A stretch of DNA of 18,090 nucleotides from Methylomonas sp. GTDB lineage: Bacteria; Pseudomonadota; Gammaproteobacteria; Methylococcales; Methylomonadaceae. The position numbers and the translations under genes are program-made. This document shows, piece after piece, positions 1 through 8,769 of this stretch. The notes below the pieces were generated by a model. The model had not been told where the DNA came from. It was given only the letters and a program-made list of their open reading frames with translations, and ran no database searches. The number at the start of each line of letters is the position of its first letter. The first letter of the stretch is position 1. Where the stretch lies: positions 1 through 18,090 of the forward strand of contig JALXCS010000201.1 in assembly GCA_026990815.1 (NCBI GenBank). Reading direction: 5' to 3'.

Positions 1-1464
1 ATCCCAATCCTTTTCCACCATTTTGATTTGGGCAAGCTTTTGTAAAAGCATAATATTTCCAGGCTTTTGCTTCAAAGCCTGACTCAAAATTTCTGTTGCA
101 TACCCAAAATTTTGTTCTTTTATTAACTTATTGACTCCTGGAAACAATGCATTAAGATTTGAGGGATTGATTTCCAGGGCTTCACGAAACTTTCTGACAG
201 CCTGTTTTTCATTACCTTCCAACAACTCAAGCTGTGCAAGCATAACTATTGTTTCATCAGATTTTGGATGACTCCATAACACAGATGTCAACAAGGTTTT
301 TGCTTCTTGGTATTTTTTCTTAGTAACCAAGACTCTTGCCTGTAAAATTTGTGCATCTTGATTTTCTGAATCCTCTTCGAGAATACCATCAATTAAGGAT
401 GAAGCGGTTTTAAAGTCCTGTTGTTGAAAAGCCATTTTTGCTAATAATAATCGAGCTTCCAGTTTTTCTGGCTTTGATTTTGATTGAGCAATCTTCTCTA
501 AATAGGTTTTTGCGGAATCAGTTTTTTTCCTTAATAATAACCACTTACTTAGCTGAAGAAGTTGTTTAGGCTGATTTTCATATTGACTTGCATATTCTTT
601 AAACTGTTGCATTGCCCTATCTTCGTCAAGACTGACCAGAAAGCTAAGTAATACAAATTTGGGTCTAATTTTTTTGGGATTTTCAGCAACGTGTTCTCGT
701 AACAACTTCTCAGCCTGTTTCGGCTTTTTGGCATGCACCAGCAGTTTGGCCAGAGCAATTTTCAATTGATCCTTATTAGGATACATTTTTATTAATTGCC
801 GATACTCCTTGATCACAGCATCGATATCTTTTTTCTTGGCATTCAGTTGAATTTTCAGCAAATGTAAGGAAGGATTTTCGGCATTAGCTTCAATAGCAGG
901 ATCAAGCAAAGAAAGCGCTCCATCAAAATCTTCATTTTCCATGTAGACCAAGGCCTTTAGAGAAACAGCATCTACATTACCTGGATCCTGCTGTAGTATG
1001 CTATCAATGATTGGCAAGGCATCACTTGTCTTTTTTTGCCTGATTAATATAGCTGCTTTCAATGATAAGGCAACTAAATCACTAGGCTTTTTTTCGATAA
1101 CATATTCTGCCTGTTTTACCGCACCTTCGACATCATTAAACAATAACAAGACCTTGCCTAATTTCAGTCGGGCATCAATGTTATCTGGTTCAAGCTTAAC
1201 AGCTTGCTCCAGATTCTCTTTCATGGCAGGATAATTTCGGCTTTTTTCATTTAATAAAGCCATAGTATAATATGAGTCCGCAAGATTATTATTGCTCTGA
1301 ATAGCACTTTTTAATTCTAATTCGGCACTTTTAAGGTCGCCTTTTTGCAATAATTCTTTTCCACGGGCAAGTCTCTCTTTCGCCTGTTCCTGCTCGTTCT
1401 GACAGGCAGTTAGAACAAAAAGGCATAAGCCCATTGCGATCACTTTTCTTTTCAATTTATACAT
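1..1464 (-). CDS. TPR-repeat lipoprotein (partial, C-terminus outside window)
   Basis: The frame is open without a stop from an ATG at 1462-1464 to base 1, so 488 residues are visible and the C-terminus lies outside. The N-terminus is a lipoprotein signal: basic MYKLKRK, a hydrophobic stretch, then the lipobox LTAC with Cys21 as the likely lipidation site. The rest is helical TPR-like repeats of about 34 residues, for example DLKSAELELKSAIQSNNN, NYPAMKENLEQAVKLEPDN and NEKQAVRKFREALEINPSN. It is therefore probably a membrane-anchored periplasmic scaffold. Its order and composition resemble the large TPR lipoproteins of PEP-CTERM/exopolysaccharide systems (PrsT type), but no exosortase or PEP-CTERM gene is visible, so that name is only a suggestion. 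It follows kdsB after 70 bases, with a TATTAT box at 1488-1493 as a possible -10. The lipoprotein/TPR call is firm; the role is unknown. Confidence 0.85.
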   Translation of the reverse strand, partial: MYKLKRKVIAMGLCLFVLTACQNEQEQAKERLARGKELLQKGDLKSAELELKSAIQSNNNLADSYYTMALLNEKSRNYPAMKENLEQAVKLEPDNIDARLKLGKVLLLFNDVEGAVKQAEYVIEKKPSDLVALSLKAAILIRQKKTSDALPIIDSILQQDPGNVDAVSLKALVYMENEDFDGALSLLDPAIEANAENPSLHLLKIQLNAKKKDIDAVIKEYRQLIKMYPNKDQLKIALAKLLVHAKKPKQAEKLLREHVAENPKKIRPKFVLLSFLVSLDEDRAMQQFKEYASQYENQPKQLLQLSKWLLLRKKTDSAKTYLEKIAQSKSKPEKLEARLLLAKMAFQQQDFKTASSLIDGILEEDSENQDAQILQARVLVTKKKYQEAKTLLTSVLWSHPKSDETIVMLAQLELLEGNEKQAVRKFREALEINPSNLNALFPGVNKLIKEQNFGYATEILSQALKQKPGNIMLLQKLAQIKMVEKDWD

Positions 1465-1534
1465 TACGTACCCAAATTAAACGTTGAATAATACAAGATT
1501 AAACTTTACATAAGCTGAACAACAATCAACATCA

Positions 1535-2296
1535 TCAATTTTGAAGATATTTTTCAACACGCAGTACATCTTCTTTAGTGTCAATGCCAGCCAATGGAGC
1601 TTCAGAAACCACTTCTACCAGAATTTTTTCTCCATACCACAAAACCCGCAACTATTCAAATACTTCAAGCTTTTCCAAAAGCGATTCTTGCCAGTTAACA
1701 TATTGATTCAAAAACCCAACCCTATAGGCATATAACCCGATATGTCTGGAATAGATATTATTAGAAATAAAAGAATGCTGTTTTGCAAATCCATCCCTAT
1801 CCCACGGAATAGCCGCCCTGCTGAAATAAAGGGCATGCCCCAATTTATCAATAACAACCTTGACAACATTACTGTCAAAAAGCTTTTCCACTGTATTAAT
1901 TTCTACTGCCAGAGTTGCAACTTTAGCCGATGAACTATTGAAAAGCGCTTTGGCAACCCTATGAATATAATCTGCAGATAGCAAAGGTTCGTCGCCTTGT
2001 AAATTTACAATTATCTCATCATCTTGCCATTGTAATTGCTGGGCGACTTCGGCAATTCTTTCAGTACCACTTTGGTGGAAATCAGAAGTCATAACGACTT
2101 CAATACCTAATTCAGAAACTACGTCAAAAATCCTAGAATCATCAGTTGCAACTACTATTTGTTCTGCTTCTGCCTCTTTTGCCCTGTCACAAACATGCGC
2201 TATCATAGGCTTTCCAGCCAAAAGGATTAAAGGCTTTCCCGGTAAACGTGTGGATGCGTAACGGGCAGGGATAACAACTTTGAACTTTGTTGTCAT
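1535..2296 (-). pseudogene. kdsB: 3-deoxy-manno-octulosonate cytidylyltransferase, interrupted by in-frame TAG
   Basis: KdsB activates KDO with CTP to give CMP-KDO for lipopolysaccharide inner-core synthesis in the cytoplasm. The N-terminal part shows the family signatures PARYASTRLPGKPL (residues 10-23), ATDD (50-53) and NLQGDEPL (98-105). After residue 214 (LLEKLEVFE) there is a TAG at 1652-1654. Reading on in the same frame gives 38 more residues, starting LRVLWYGEKILVEV and containing GIDTKEDVLRVEKYL, ending at a TGA at 1535-1537. This matches the E. coli C-terminus (LEQLRVLWYGEKI, then GVDTPEDLERV), and the TAG falls on the conserved Gln codon. With the stop counted as one residue the protein would be 253 aa, the normal family length (E. 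coli 248). The start overlaps the ycaR stop (ATGA), so the gene is translationally coupled. It is a recent nonsense mutation, a sequence error or a suppressed codon; identity as kdsB is certain. Confidence 0.93.
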
Positions 2297-2484
2297 TTAG
2301 ATAGCGCATCAATTTCTTCAAGTGTTAGCTCCCTGGCCTCCTCTTCTAGCATCACCGGAATATCATCTCGAATTGGAAAAGCCAATCGATCAGCTTTACA
2401 AATCAGCTCCTGCTGTTTCTTAATGTAAATCAATGAACTTTTACAAAGTGGACAAGCGAGAATTTCAAGTAATTTATTATCCAT
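2293..2484 (-). CDS. Trm112-family small protein (YcaR-like, UPF0434)
   Basis: This 63-residue protein matches E. coli YcaR in length and pattern: MDNKLLEILACPLCK at the start, QELICKADRLAFPIRD in the middle and IPVMLEEEAR near the end. It has one CxxC pair (C11, C14) and a further Cys at about 29, so it lacks a full four-Cys zinc site, as YcaR does. The fold is Trm112-like; the exact function in bacteria is not settled. The gene sits between lpxK and kdsB, the same order as in E. coli. Its ATG lies inside the end of lpxK (8-base overlap) and its TGA overlaps the kdsB ATG, so the three genes are very likely one translationally coupled unit. Confidence 0.92.
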   Translation of the reverse strand: MDNKLLEILACPLCKSSLIYIKKQQELICKADRLAFPIRDDIPVMLEEEARELTLEEIDALSK

Positions 2485-3478
2485 GCATTTTCTCTTCTAA
2501 TTTCTGAACTAAATTTTCTGTAAATTTCTTTGGCAATGTAGCATTAACAGGAATATACCAATAGTTTTTCTGTGCAAAAGCAACACATTTAACAGCATCT
2601 TTTTCCGTCATCAAGATTTCGCTGCTATTTTCAAAATGAAAATCTTCTTGGGTAAAATCATGGTGATCAGAAAATACATGCCGCTGATATGAAATACCAG
2701 CATCATCGAGTAAGGAAAAAAAACGTCGTGGATTTCCAATTCCGGCCATTGCATGACATGCTTTATTTTCGAAATAACTCAGGGGTTGCTGGTCACCAGA
2801 AAGCAAATTAATGGCTTTTGCTCCCTGGACAACCATTAAATATTCATCTGATTCGGCATTCCCGCCATTACATACTAAAAAATCAACCTCTCTAATTCGG
2901 CTAATCGCTTCGCGCAAAGGTCCGCTCGGCAGACTGTATCCGTTACCAAAGCGCCGCTCTCCATCAATCACTATAATTTCAATATCTCTTTCTAAACGAT
3001 AATGCTGTAAACCATCATCTGAAATAATGACATTACAATCGGTTTTCTCCAATAACAATTTAGCGTTTGCAATTCTGTCAGGGCCTACAGCAATTGGACA
3101 TTCACTGTGTCGTGCAATTACCAAGGGCTCATCACCTACTACTGTAGGATTACTATCTTTAAATACCATAATTGGCCATTGTTCCGATTCACCGCCGTAA
3201 CCTCGTGCAATTACTCCAGGTATATAACCTAATCGCTTAAACTGTTCAACGATATAAATAGTCAAAGGCGTTTTACCAGTGCCTCCTACTGTAATATTCC
3301 CAACAATAATGACTGGGACGGAAAGTTTATGTTTTTTTAACAAACCCATCCGATAAAGGTATCGTCGAAATCTAACAATATCGTTAAATACCATTGAAAA
3401 TGGCAATAGGCATAATCCAATAAAATTATCCTGATACCAGACAAAATTGGACCATTTCTGCAATGTTTCTTTGTTCAT
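2477..3478 (-). CDS. lpxK: Tetraacyldisaccharide 4'-kinase
   Basis: LpxK phosphorylates the 4' position of the lipid A disaccharide using ATP, at the inner face of the cytoplasmic membrane. The protein is 333 residues, the normal family size. An N-terminal amphipathic/hydrophobic segment (about 18-32) precedes the Walker A motif VGNITVGGTGKT (59-70). RGYGG (92-96), GDEP (115-118) and DDGLQHYRLERD (154-165) are family signatures, and a late MTEKDAVK motif is also present. The ATG at 3476-3478 directly abuts the exbD stop. The usual partner msbA is not present here; exbB and exbD precede it instead. The gene looks intact, in contrast to kdsB downstream. Confidence 0.96.
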   Translation of the reverse strand: MNKETLQKWSNFVWYQDNFIGLCLLPFSMVFNDIVRFRRYLYRMGLLKKHKLSVPVIIVGNITVGGTGKTPLTIYIVEQFKRLGYIPGVIARGYGGESEQWPIMVFKDSNPTVVGDEPLVIARHSECPIAVGPDRIANAKLLLEKTDCNVIISDDGLQHYRLERDIEIIVIDGERRFGNGYSLPSGPLREAISRIREVDFLVCNGGNAESDEYLMVVQGAKAINLLSGDQQPLSYFENKACHAMAGIGNPRRFFSLLDDAGISYQRHVFSDHHDFTQEDFHFENSSEILMTEKDAVKCVAFAQKNYWYIPVNATLPKKFTENLVQKLEEKMHG

Positions 3479-3898
3479 TTATTGATTTGGGATATTTTGT
3501 GCAGCAAAAGTAATCTTTGTAAACCCGATTTGACTTGCCACTTCCAAAACTCTAATCACAGCCTGGTGGGGGGTTTTTGCATCAGCACTGATTATAAAAG
3601 GCAATTCTCTGGAATATCCGGCTACATCAAGAATTGCTTTTTTTAATGTCGCTTTTTTTTGATTGATTACCTGTTGATTATTTACGTAATAGACACCATC
3701 AGCATCTATTGTCAAATTAACCACTTTTGGCGCTTCAAGCCGCTCCTCGCCGCTGGCTTCAGGAAGATTTATCTTTACAGCTGTCTCACGGCTGAAAGTG
3801 GTCGTAACCATGAAAAAAATCAATAACAAAAACACAACATCAATCATGGGTGTTAAGGTTATTTCAAGCTTCTCTCGTTTTTTATCACGGAAATTCAT
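3479..3898 (-). CDS. exbD: ExbD/TolR-family biopolymer transport protein
   Basis: This 139-residue protein has a short basic cytoplasmic N-terminus (MNFRDKKREKLE), one membrane helix and a periplasmic domain of about 100 residues. The helix begins LTPMIDVVFLLLIFFMV, with Asp20 at the position of the proton-carrying Asp of ExbD/TolR. Together with ExbB it would form a proton-driven stator-like motor in the inner membrane. Its ATG overlaps the exbB stop by one base (TAATG), and its stop abuts the lpxK start. No TonB or TonB-dependent receptor is visible nearby. It may serve envelope energisation more generally rather than a specific uptake system; that is inference from position. Confidence 0.92.
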   Translation of the reverse strand: MNFRDKKREKLEITLTPMIDVVFLLLIFFMVTTTFSRETAVKINLPEASGEERLEAPKVVNLTIDADGVYYVNNQQVINQKKATLKKAILDVAGYSRELPFIISADAKTPHQAVIRVLEVASQIGFTKITFAAQNIPNQ

Positions 3899-4512
3899 TA
3901 GCTTTCCTCGCGTTCTCCATGCATCATTTCAATTAATTTAAGAGCTTCCTCTTCCATATTGAGCACATAAGCATCCACCAACCCTTCAAAATAACGGTGA
4001 AAAATCAAACTGGGAATAGCAACAGTCAAACCTGCCGCTGTTGTAATCAAAGCCTCGGAAATTCCTCCGGCTAATATCGCAGGATCTCCAACCCCATGAC
4101 TCATAATCGCAGCAAACACTTTAATCATCCCCATCACGGTACCCAGCAAACCAAGCAAGGGCGTCACTGAAGCGATAGTTCCCAATGTATTCAAAAATCT
4201 ATCAAGTTCGTGTGCAGCTTGTCTACCGGCCTCGATGATGCTTTCTTTCATTATTTCTCGGCCATGTTTGCTGTTGATCAATCCGGCAGACAAAATTGCT
4301 CCCAACGGTGAATTGGTTTTCAAACGCCTGATAGTCGCATCATCTAATCGATTTTCTTTAGCCAAGGTCCAAACTTGTGGAACCAAGTCCGAGGGTACTA
4401 TTTTTTTCTTCTGCAAAGACCAAAAACGTTCACCAATGATTGCCATTGCAATCACCGAACATAAAATGATTGGCCACATTAACAGGCCACCCTTTTGTAT
4501 CAATTCAAACAC
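3898..4512 (-). CDS. exbB: MotA/TolQ/ExbB proton channel family protein
   Basis: The protein has 204 residues with three membrane segments: about 11-27, 109-131 and 145-172. The last two contain the Gly/Thr-rich family signature TPLLGLLGTVMGMI (117-130) and EALITTAAGLTVAIP (153-167), which line the proton path. It pairs with ExbD encoded immediately downstream. The start is a GTG at 4510-4512, chosen because MFELIQKGGLLMWP is the usual beginning of this family and no better ATG precedes it. A 60-base gap separates it from the MFS gene, so it may begin a new transcript (exbB-exbD-lpxK-ycaR-kdsB), although I could not identify a convincing promoter. Confidence 0.92.
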   Translation of the reverse strand: MFELIQKGGLLMWPIILCSVIAMAIIGERFWSLQKKKIVPSDLVPQVWTLAKENRLDDATIRRLKTNSPLGAILSAGLINSKHGREIMKESIIEAGRQAAHELDRFLNTLGTIASVTPLLGLLGTVMGMIKVFAAIMSHGVGDPAILAGGISEALITTAAGLTVAIPSLIFHRYFEGLVDAYVLNMEEEALKLIEMMHGEREES

Positions 4513-4572
4513 AATGATTAATCCGTAATTAAGTTAAACGAGAAAATGAACTTATCTTTATAAATTGTTATT

Positions 4573-5733
4573 TTACGCCAAGTTAACACTTTTTTCCTTC
4601 CCAACCCAAATTACCGCAACAACAAAAGCGACAACACAGCATCCCGCTGCAATGCTATAAACCATTTCTGCCCCAAGAGGCACCCATAAATAACCGCTGA
4701 ATAACCCGCCTAACATCCCGCCTAAGCCAAAACTCATGCTGCTGTACAAGGCTTGCCCTTTCCCCTGATGCCGGGAATTAAAATAACGATGGACCAAATG
4801 AATAGCAACCACATGTGAAGCTCCAAAAGTTGCAGCATGTAATAGCTGGGCACCCAATAATAATGTCCAATTTTGAACGCCCCATGCAATAAGTAGCCAG
4901 CGCAAAATACTCAGCACAATACTGGCCAATAAAATTTTCCTGAGTGTAAATCTGTTAATCAAACGACGCATAAAAATAAACAACACTACTTCGGCAATGA
5001 CTCCTAGCGCCCATAAAAAACCGATTATCGAAGAGGAATATTGATGATTTTTCAGATAAATTGAAAAAAACACGTAATAAGGCCCATGAGCGATTTGCAA
5101 CAACATATAAACCACAAAAAATGCAATCACTTCCGGTTGGCGTAAAATTTCAAAAACCCCAACTGCATCAATATCATGATGAATAATCTTGACTTCAGGA
5201 ATTAATAAACTAACCAACCATATCGCAATTAGCAAAATTAAAATGATCGCAGGCAAAATTTCTATTTGATAAAGATCTAATAATTTGCCGATAGTCAGCA
5301 CTGAAAAAATAAACCCCATGGAACCCCAAAGCCTGATTTGGCTATAGCGATGCGGTTCATCTCGCAGATGAAAAAGAGTTGCCGCCTCAAACTGAGGTAA
5401 TGCTGCATTCCAAAAAAAACTGAAGCCAATGGTAATCCAGGCAAATGATTCATATCCTGACTTAAATAAAAAACCGGCAAAAATCAGCATCCCAAAAAAT
5501 GATGTCAGTCTGATCACTCTCAAGCTCTTGCCAGTATAATCAGCCAACCAACCCCAGATATTCGGAGCGATAATCTTGGTTGCAACCATTAAAGCCGACA
5601 GCTCACCAATTTCAACTGAACTGAAAGAAGCATTTTCCAGAAACAAGCTCCAAAACGGTAAAAACCCACCCAGTGAAGCAAAATAAAAAAAATAAAACCC
5701 TGATAATCGCCAATAGGGTGTTGCTGAATCCAT
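4573..5733 (-). CDS. MFS transporter, HcaT/nucleoside-symporter-like
   Basis: This 386-residue, very hydrophobic protein looks like a 12-helix major facilitator. Its N-terminus YWRLSGFYFFYFASLGGFLP with PFWSLFL resembles E. coli HcaT (YFTYFFSYGIFLPFWSVWL), and the central RLWGSMGFI matches the RLWGSVAFV of the same protein. That places it in the HcaT/3-phenylpropionate permease-like MFS group, inner membrane, proton-linked. The substrate cannot be read from sequence, and homologues of this group are often found without catabolic partners. It follows aroC after 29 bases on the same strand and may be co-transcribed. The Shine-Dalgarno in front of the ATG at 5731-5733 is weak. Confidence 0.87.
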   Translation of the reverse strand: MDSATPYWRLSGFYFFYFASLGGFLPFWSLFLENASFSSVEIGELSALMVATKIIAPNIWGWLADYTGKSLRVIRLTSFFGMLIFAGFLFKSGYESFAWITIGFSFFWNAALPQFEAATLFHLRDEPHRYSQIRLWGSMGFIFSVLTIGKLLDLYQIEILPAIILILLIAIWLVSLLIPEVKIIHHDIDAVGVFEILRQPEVIAFFVVYMLLQIAHGPYYVFFSIYLKNHQYSSSIIGFLWALGVIAEVVLFIFMRRLINRFTLRKILLASIVLSILRWLLIAWGVQNWTLLLGAQLLHAATFGASHVVAIHLVHRYFNSRHQGKGQALYSSMSFGLGGMLGGLFSGYLWVPLGAEMVYSIAAGCCVVAFVVAVIWVGKEKSVNLA

Positions 5734-5762
5734 GTACAGAATAAATTATAAAGTCTTGCCGT

Positions 5763-6851
5763 TTATCTAAGTATAGGCAAGTGAGTATTAACATCAGAGT
5801 TTTGGGCCCGATGCCTGAGAAAATGATCCATGAAAACGATAGCCATCATAGCTTCAGCAATTGGTGTTGCGCGGATGCCAACACAAGGATCATGACGGCC
5901 TTCGGTTATCACTTCAACTGGCTCACTGTCCAGATTTATACTTTTTCCAGATAAACGCAAACTGGATGTTGGCTTTAATGCAATACGTGCCACCACATTC
6001 TGACCACTGGAAATACCTCCTAAAACCCCACCTGCATGGTTACTCAAAAAACCCTCCGGGGTTATCTCGTCACGAAATTCCGTTCCCTTGCTGTCGACGC
6101 AGGCAAATCCATCACCTATTTCAACACCTTTCACCGCATTAATACTCATTAAAGCATGCGCCAAATCAGCATCGAGACGATCAAAAACTGGCTCCCCCAA
6201 ACCGGGAGGAACATGACTGGCGACTATTTCAATCTTGGCTCCAATTGAGTCGCCGGATTTTCGTAATTTGTCCATAAACGACTCCAATTCTGAAATTTTG
6301 CTGGCATCCGGGCAAAAAAATGGATTGGTTGCAACAATATCCCAATTTATATTGGATATCTTGATTGGCCCCAATTGTGAGAGAAATCCTCTAATCACAA
6401 TACCAGCCTGTTGTTTCAAATATTTTTTTGCAATAGCGCCAGCAGCGACACGCATAGCCGTTTCTCGTGCCGACGATCGGCCACCGCCGCGGTAATCACG
6501 AAAACCATATTTATGCTGATAAGTATAATCGGCATGTCCAGGCCGAAACCTGTCTGCAATTTTAGTGTAATCTTTTGAACGATGATCAGTGTTTTCGATT
6601 AATAAACCTATAGGGGTTCCGGTGGTCTTGCCTTCAAAAACTCCCGAAACAATTTTCACCCTGTCCGCTTCTCTTCGCTGCGTGGTATGACGGGAAGTTC
6701 CTGGCTTTCGCCTGTCCAAATCTTCCTGGATATCTTGCTCACAAAGTTCCAAACCTGGAGGACAACCATCAACAATACAACCTAGCGCTACACCATGACT
6801 TTCTCCAAAGGTAGTGACAGTAAATAATTTTCCTATGCTGTTTCCTGACAT
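5763..6851 (-). CDS. aroC: Chorismate synthase
   Basis: AroC converts 5-enolpyruvylshikimate-3-phosphate to chorismate with reduced FMN, the last shared step of aromatic amino acid synthesis. The protein is 362 residues, the normal length. It shows TTFGESHGVALGCIVDGCPPG (13-33), the RPGHADYTYQHKYG motif (103-116), the basic glycine-rich RGGGRSSARETA (121-132) and the C-terminal DPCVGIRATPIAEAM. Its ATG (6849-6851) lies within the last codons of prmB, a 19-base overlap, and prmB followed by aroC is a common gammaproteobacterial order. No lesion was seen. Confidence 0.97.
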   Translation of the reverse strand: MSGNSIGKLFTVTTFGESHGVALGCIVDGCPPGLELCEQDIQEDLDRRKPGTSRHTTQRREADRVKIVSGVFEGKTTGTPIGLLIENTDHRSKDYTKIADRFRPGHADYTYQHKYGFRDYRGGGRSSARETAMRVAAGAIAKKYLKQQAGIVIRGFLSQLGPIKISNINWDIVATNPFFCPDASKISELESFMDKLRKSGDSIGAKIEIVASHVPPGLGEPVFDRLDADLAHALMSINAVKGVEIGDGFACVDSKGTEFRDEITPEGFLSNHAGGVLGGISSGQNVVARIALKPTSSLRLSGKSINLDSEPVEVITEGRHDPCVGIRATPIAEAMMAIVFMDHFLRHRAQNSDVNTHLPILR

Positions 6852-7779
6852 AATAATGCTAATGACCGATTAAATAATTCATGGTATTGACTTAACTGTT
6901 GTGCAGTCAGTAAAAATACACCCTCCCCTCCCCGTTCAAATTCCAGCCAGTAAAAAGGAATCTCAGGAAACAGATTTTGTAACGATTGGGCACTGCTACC
7001 GACTTCAATCACCAAAATGCCTTCAGATGAGAGGAAAAATTTTGCCTGGGCCAGAATTTTGATCACCAAATCTAGACCAGATTTACCTCCTTTGAAGCCT
7101 AGTGCGGCTCGGCATGAAATTCTTTTGGTAATTGCTGCCATTCTTTCAAGCTAACATACGGGGGATTACTAACTATCAAATCGTATTGTTTATTAGAAAT
7201 GTTTGCAAACATATCTGAATACAGCAGCTTTACCTGACCATCCAATTCATACTTATTAACATTAATCTCTGCGACATCTAATGCATCCCTGGAATAATCA
7301 ACCGCATCAACTTCAGCATCAGGAAACGCAAAAGCACAAGCAATAGCAATACAGGCGCTACCGGTACATAAATCCAAAACGGTACTTGCATCCTCTAGCC
7401 AGGGACTAAATCCCTCCTGAATCAGTTCTGCAATTGGGGATCGTGGAATTAAAACCCGCTCGTCGACGTAAAAGCTTAAACCGGCAAAAACTGCTTCCCG
7501 GGTTAAATAAGCAGCAGGAATCCTTTCTTCTATTCTTCGCTTAAACAACGCAACTATTTTCTCCTGCTCTATTTTTGTCAACCGTGAATCAAGATAGGTT
7601 CCTGACAACTGATATGGCAGACAAAGCGTATGTAAAACAATTGCCGCGGCATCATCAAGCGCAGTCGTAGTGCCGTGACCGAAAAATAATCCTGCCTGGG
7701 AAAACTGGCTGGCGCCCCAGCGTATAAAGTCTTTAATTGAAATCAGATTATCCGGAAAACCCGGGAATGTTTGTTCCAT
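6833..7779 (-). pseudogene. prmB: Ribosomal protein L3 glutamine methyltransferase, single-base frameshift
   Basis: PrmB methylates a glutamine of ribosomal protein L3 using S-adenosylmethionine. The first frame reads well from MEQTFPGFPDNL (ATG 7777-7779, chosen by alignment with E. coli; an ATG at 7822-7824 has no ribosome site). It includes GHGT, YVDERVLIPRSPI, the SAM-binding VLDLCTGSACIAIA and the catalytic SNPPYV. It then ends EFHAEPH with a TAG at 7099-7101. The family continues with EPxLGL, and that continuation is present in another frame: ALGFKGGKSGLDLV, then VEVGSSAQ, WLEFERGGEGVFLLT, ending at a TAG at 6833-6835. One base is missing near 7105. SAM binding and catalytic parts lie before the lesion. 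It is a sequence error, recent decay or, less likely, a -1 recoding site: the GAG CCG CAC TAG context is not a classical slippery heptamer. Confidence 0.9.
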
Positions 7780-7875
7780 CGTAATATCTTGATGATAAAA
7801 GGGAGAAAACTGCAAAGCCCTCATTTTAAACTAAACTTGGATTGTTTGGAGAATAATCATTGTCATTAGCCCTTT

Positions 7876-8769
7876 ATGACCGAAACAACCACATCAAAAA
7901 ATACTCTTGATAAAAGAACAAGCAGTTTAGCCAAAAACAGACTTTATATAGATTGTTATCGTTATATGCAATCTGACAAATTGGCTTTGCCTACGATTCC
8001 TGATGTTGCCCAAAAGATCAGAAAAGCGATCAATAATAAAAATGCCAATAGTAATTCCATTGCCAGAGTAGTACAAATTGATCCGACTATTACCGCAAGA
8101 TTGATCAAAATTTCCAACAGTCCCCTTTATTGTGGTCGCAGAAAAATTGAAAGTTGTCCAGAGGCGCTGACGCGATTAGGTTTGAAAACTGCACAGGAGA
8201 TAATTACCGCTTTTGCCATGAAAGCAATTTTCAAGGCCAAATCAACCATCATCAAACGTAAAATGGTCGAATTATGGAATCATTCCAGTTATGTCGCAGC
8301 AATCAGTGCCGTATTTGCACATAAAACTCCTGGATTTGATCCAGACCGGGCTATGCTGGCCGGATTAATTCATGATATCGGCATTGTTCCAATTTTGGCT
8401 CATGCAGACAAACACCCGGAAATCATTTCGCAGCCTAAAGATCTTGCAGAAACCATCAAACAACTTCGTGCAGAAATTGGCGTTCAAATTATCAGAAAAT
8501 GGGATTTTCCAAGAGATTTCGAGGATGTTGTAATGCATGCCGAAAACTGGTATCGAGATGAAAAGACCGAACCCGACTACACTGATATTGTAATGATTTC
8601 TCAGCTCCATAGCTACATTGGCAAGGTAGACATAAAGAAAATGCCAAAACTGGATGAACTGCCTGCTTATCGGAAACTCTTGGCCGGAAACCTGGATATG
8701 GACACCAGTATTAATATTCTCGACCAAGCCAAGGATGAAATCGATGAAATTCAGCAAATGCTGAACTAA
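7876..8769 (+). CDS. HDOD domain signalling protein
   Basis: The 297-residue protein has an HDOD domain over about residues 38-235. It opens with LPTIPDVAQKIRKAI and carries the repeated helical pattern VVQIDPTITARLIKISNSP, followed by LWNHSSYVA and AGLIHDIGIVPIL. HDOD proteins are a non-catalytic branch of the HD-GYP/HD superfamily and act in regulation of motility, biofilm and DNA-uptake programmes; the ligand is usually unknown. No receiver, GGDEF or EAL domain is attached. The ATG at 7876 is the first possible start, since an in-frame TAG lies just upstream at 7867. The nearest GGAG is too far upstream to be a good ribosome site. The gene is divergent from prmB, and its stop overlaps the next ATG (TAATG), so it is coupled to the FliK-like gene. 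Confidence 0.9.
   Translation: MTETTTSKNTLDKRTSSLAKNRLYIDCYRYMQSDKLALPTIPDVAQKIRKAINNKNANSNSIARVVQIDPTITARLIKISNSPLYCGRRKIESCPEALTRLGLKTAQEIITAFAMKAIFKAKSTIIKRKMVELWNHSSYVAAISAVFAHKTPGFDPDRAMLAGLIHDIGIVPILAHADKHPEIISQPKDLAETIKQLRAEIGVQIIRKWDFPRDFEDVVMHAENWYRDEKTEPDYTDIVMISQLHSYIGKVDIKKMPKLDELPAYRKLLAGNLDMDTSINILDQAKDEIDEIQQMLN

Noticed and set aside
998..1234. Plus-strand reading frame opposite the TPR lipoprotein
   Set aside because: It is an antisense reading of TPR codons; the minus strand has a continuous, lipobox-headed frame across it.
7099..7107. prfB-like programmed frameshift in prmB
   Set aside because: The shift needed is -1, there is no internal Shine-Dalgarno-like stimulator or slippery heptamer visible, and two other genes nearby carry unrelated lesions.
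7780..7824. Upstream ATG of prmB at 7822-7824
   Set aside because: No ribosome site precedes it and the 15 extra residues have no counterpart in E. coli PrmB; the ATG at 7777-7779 aligns better.
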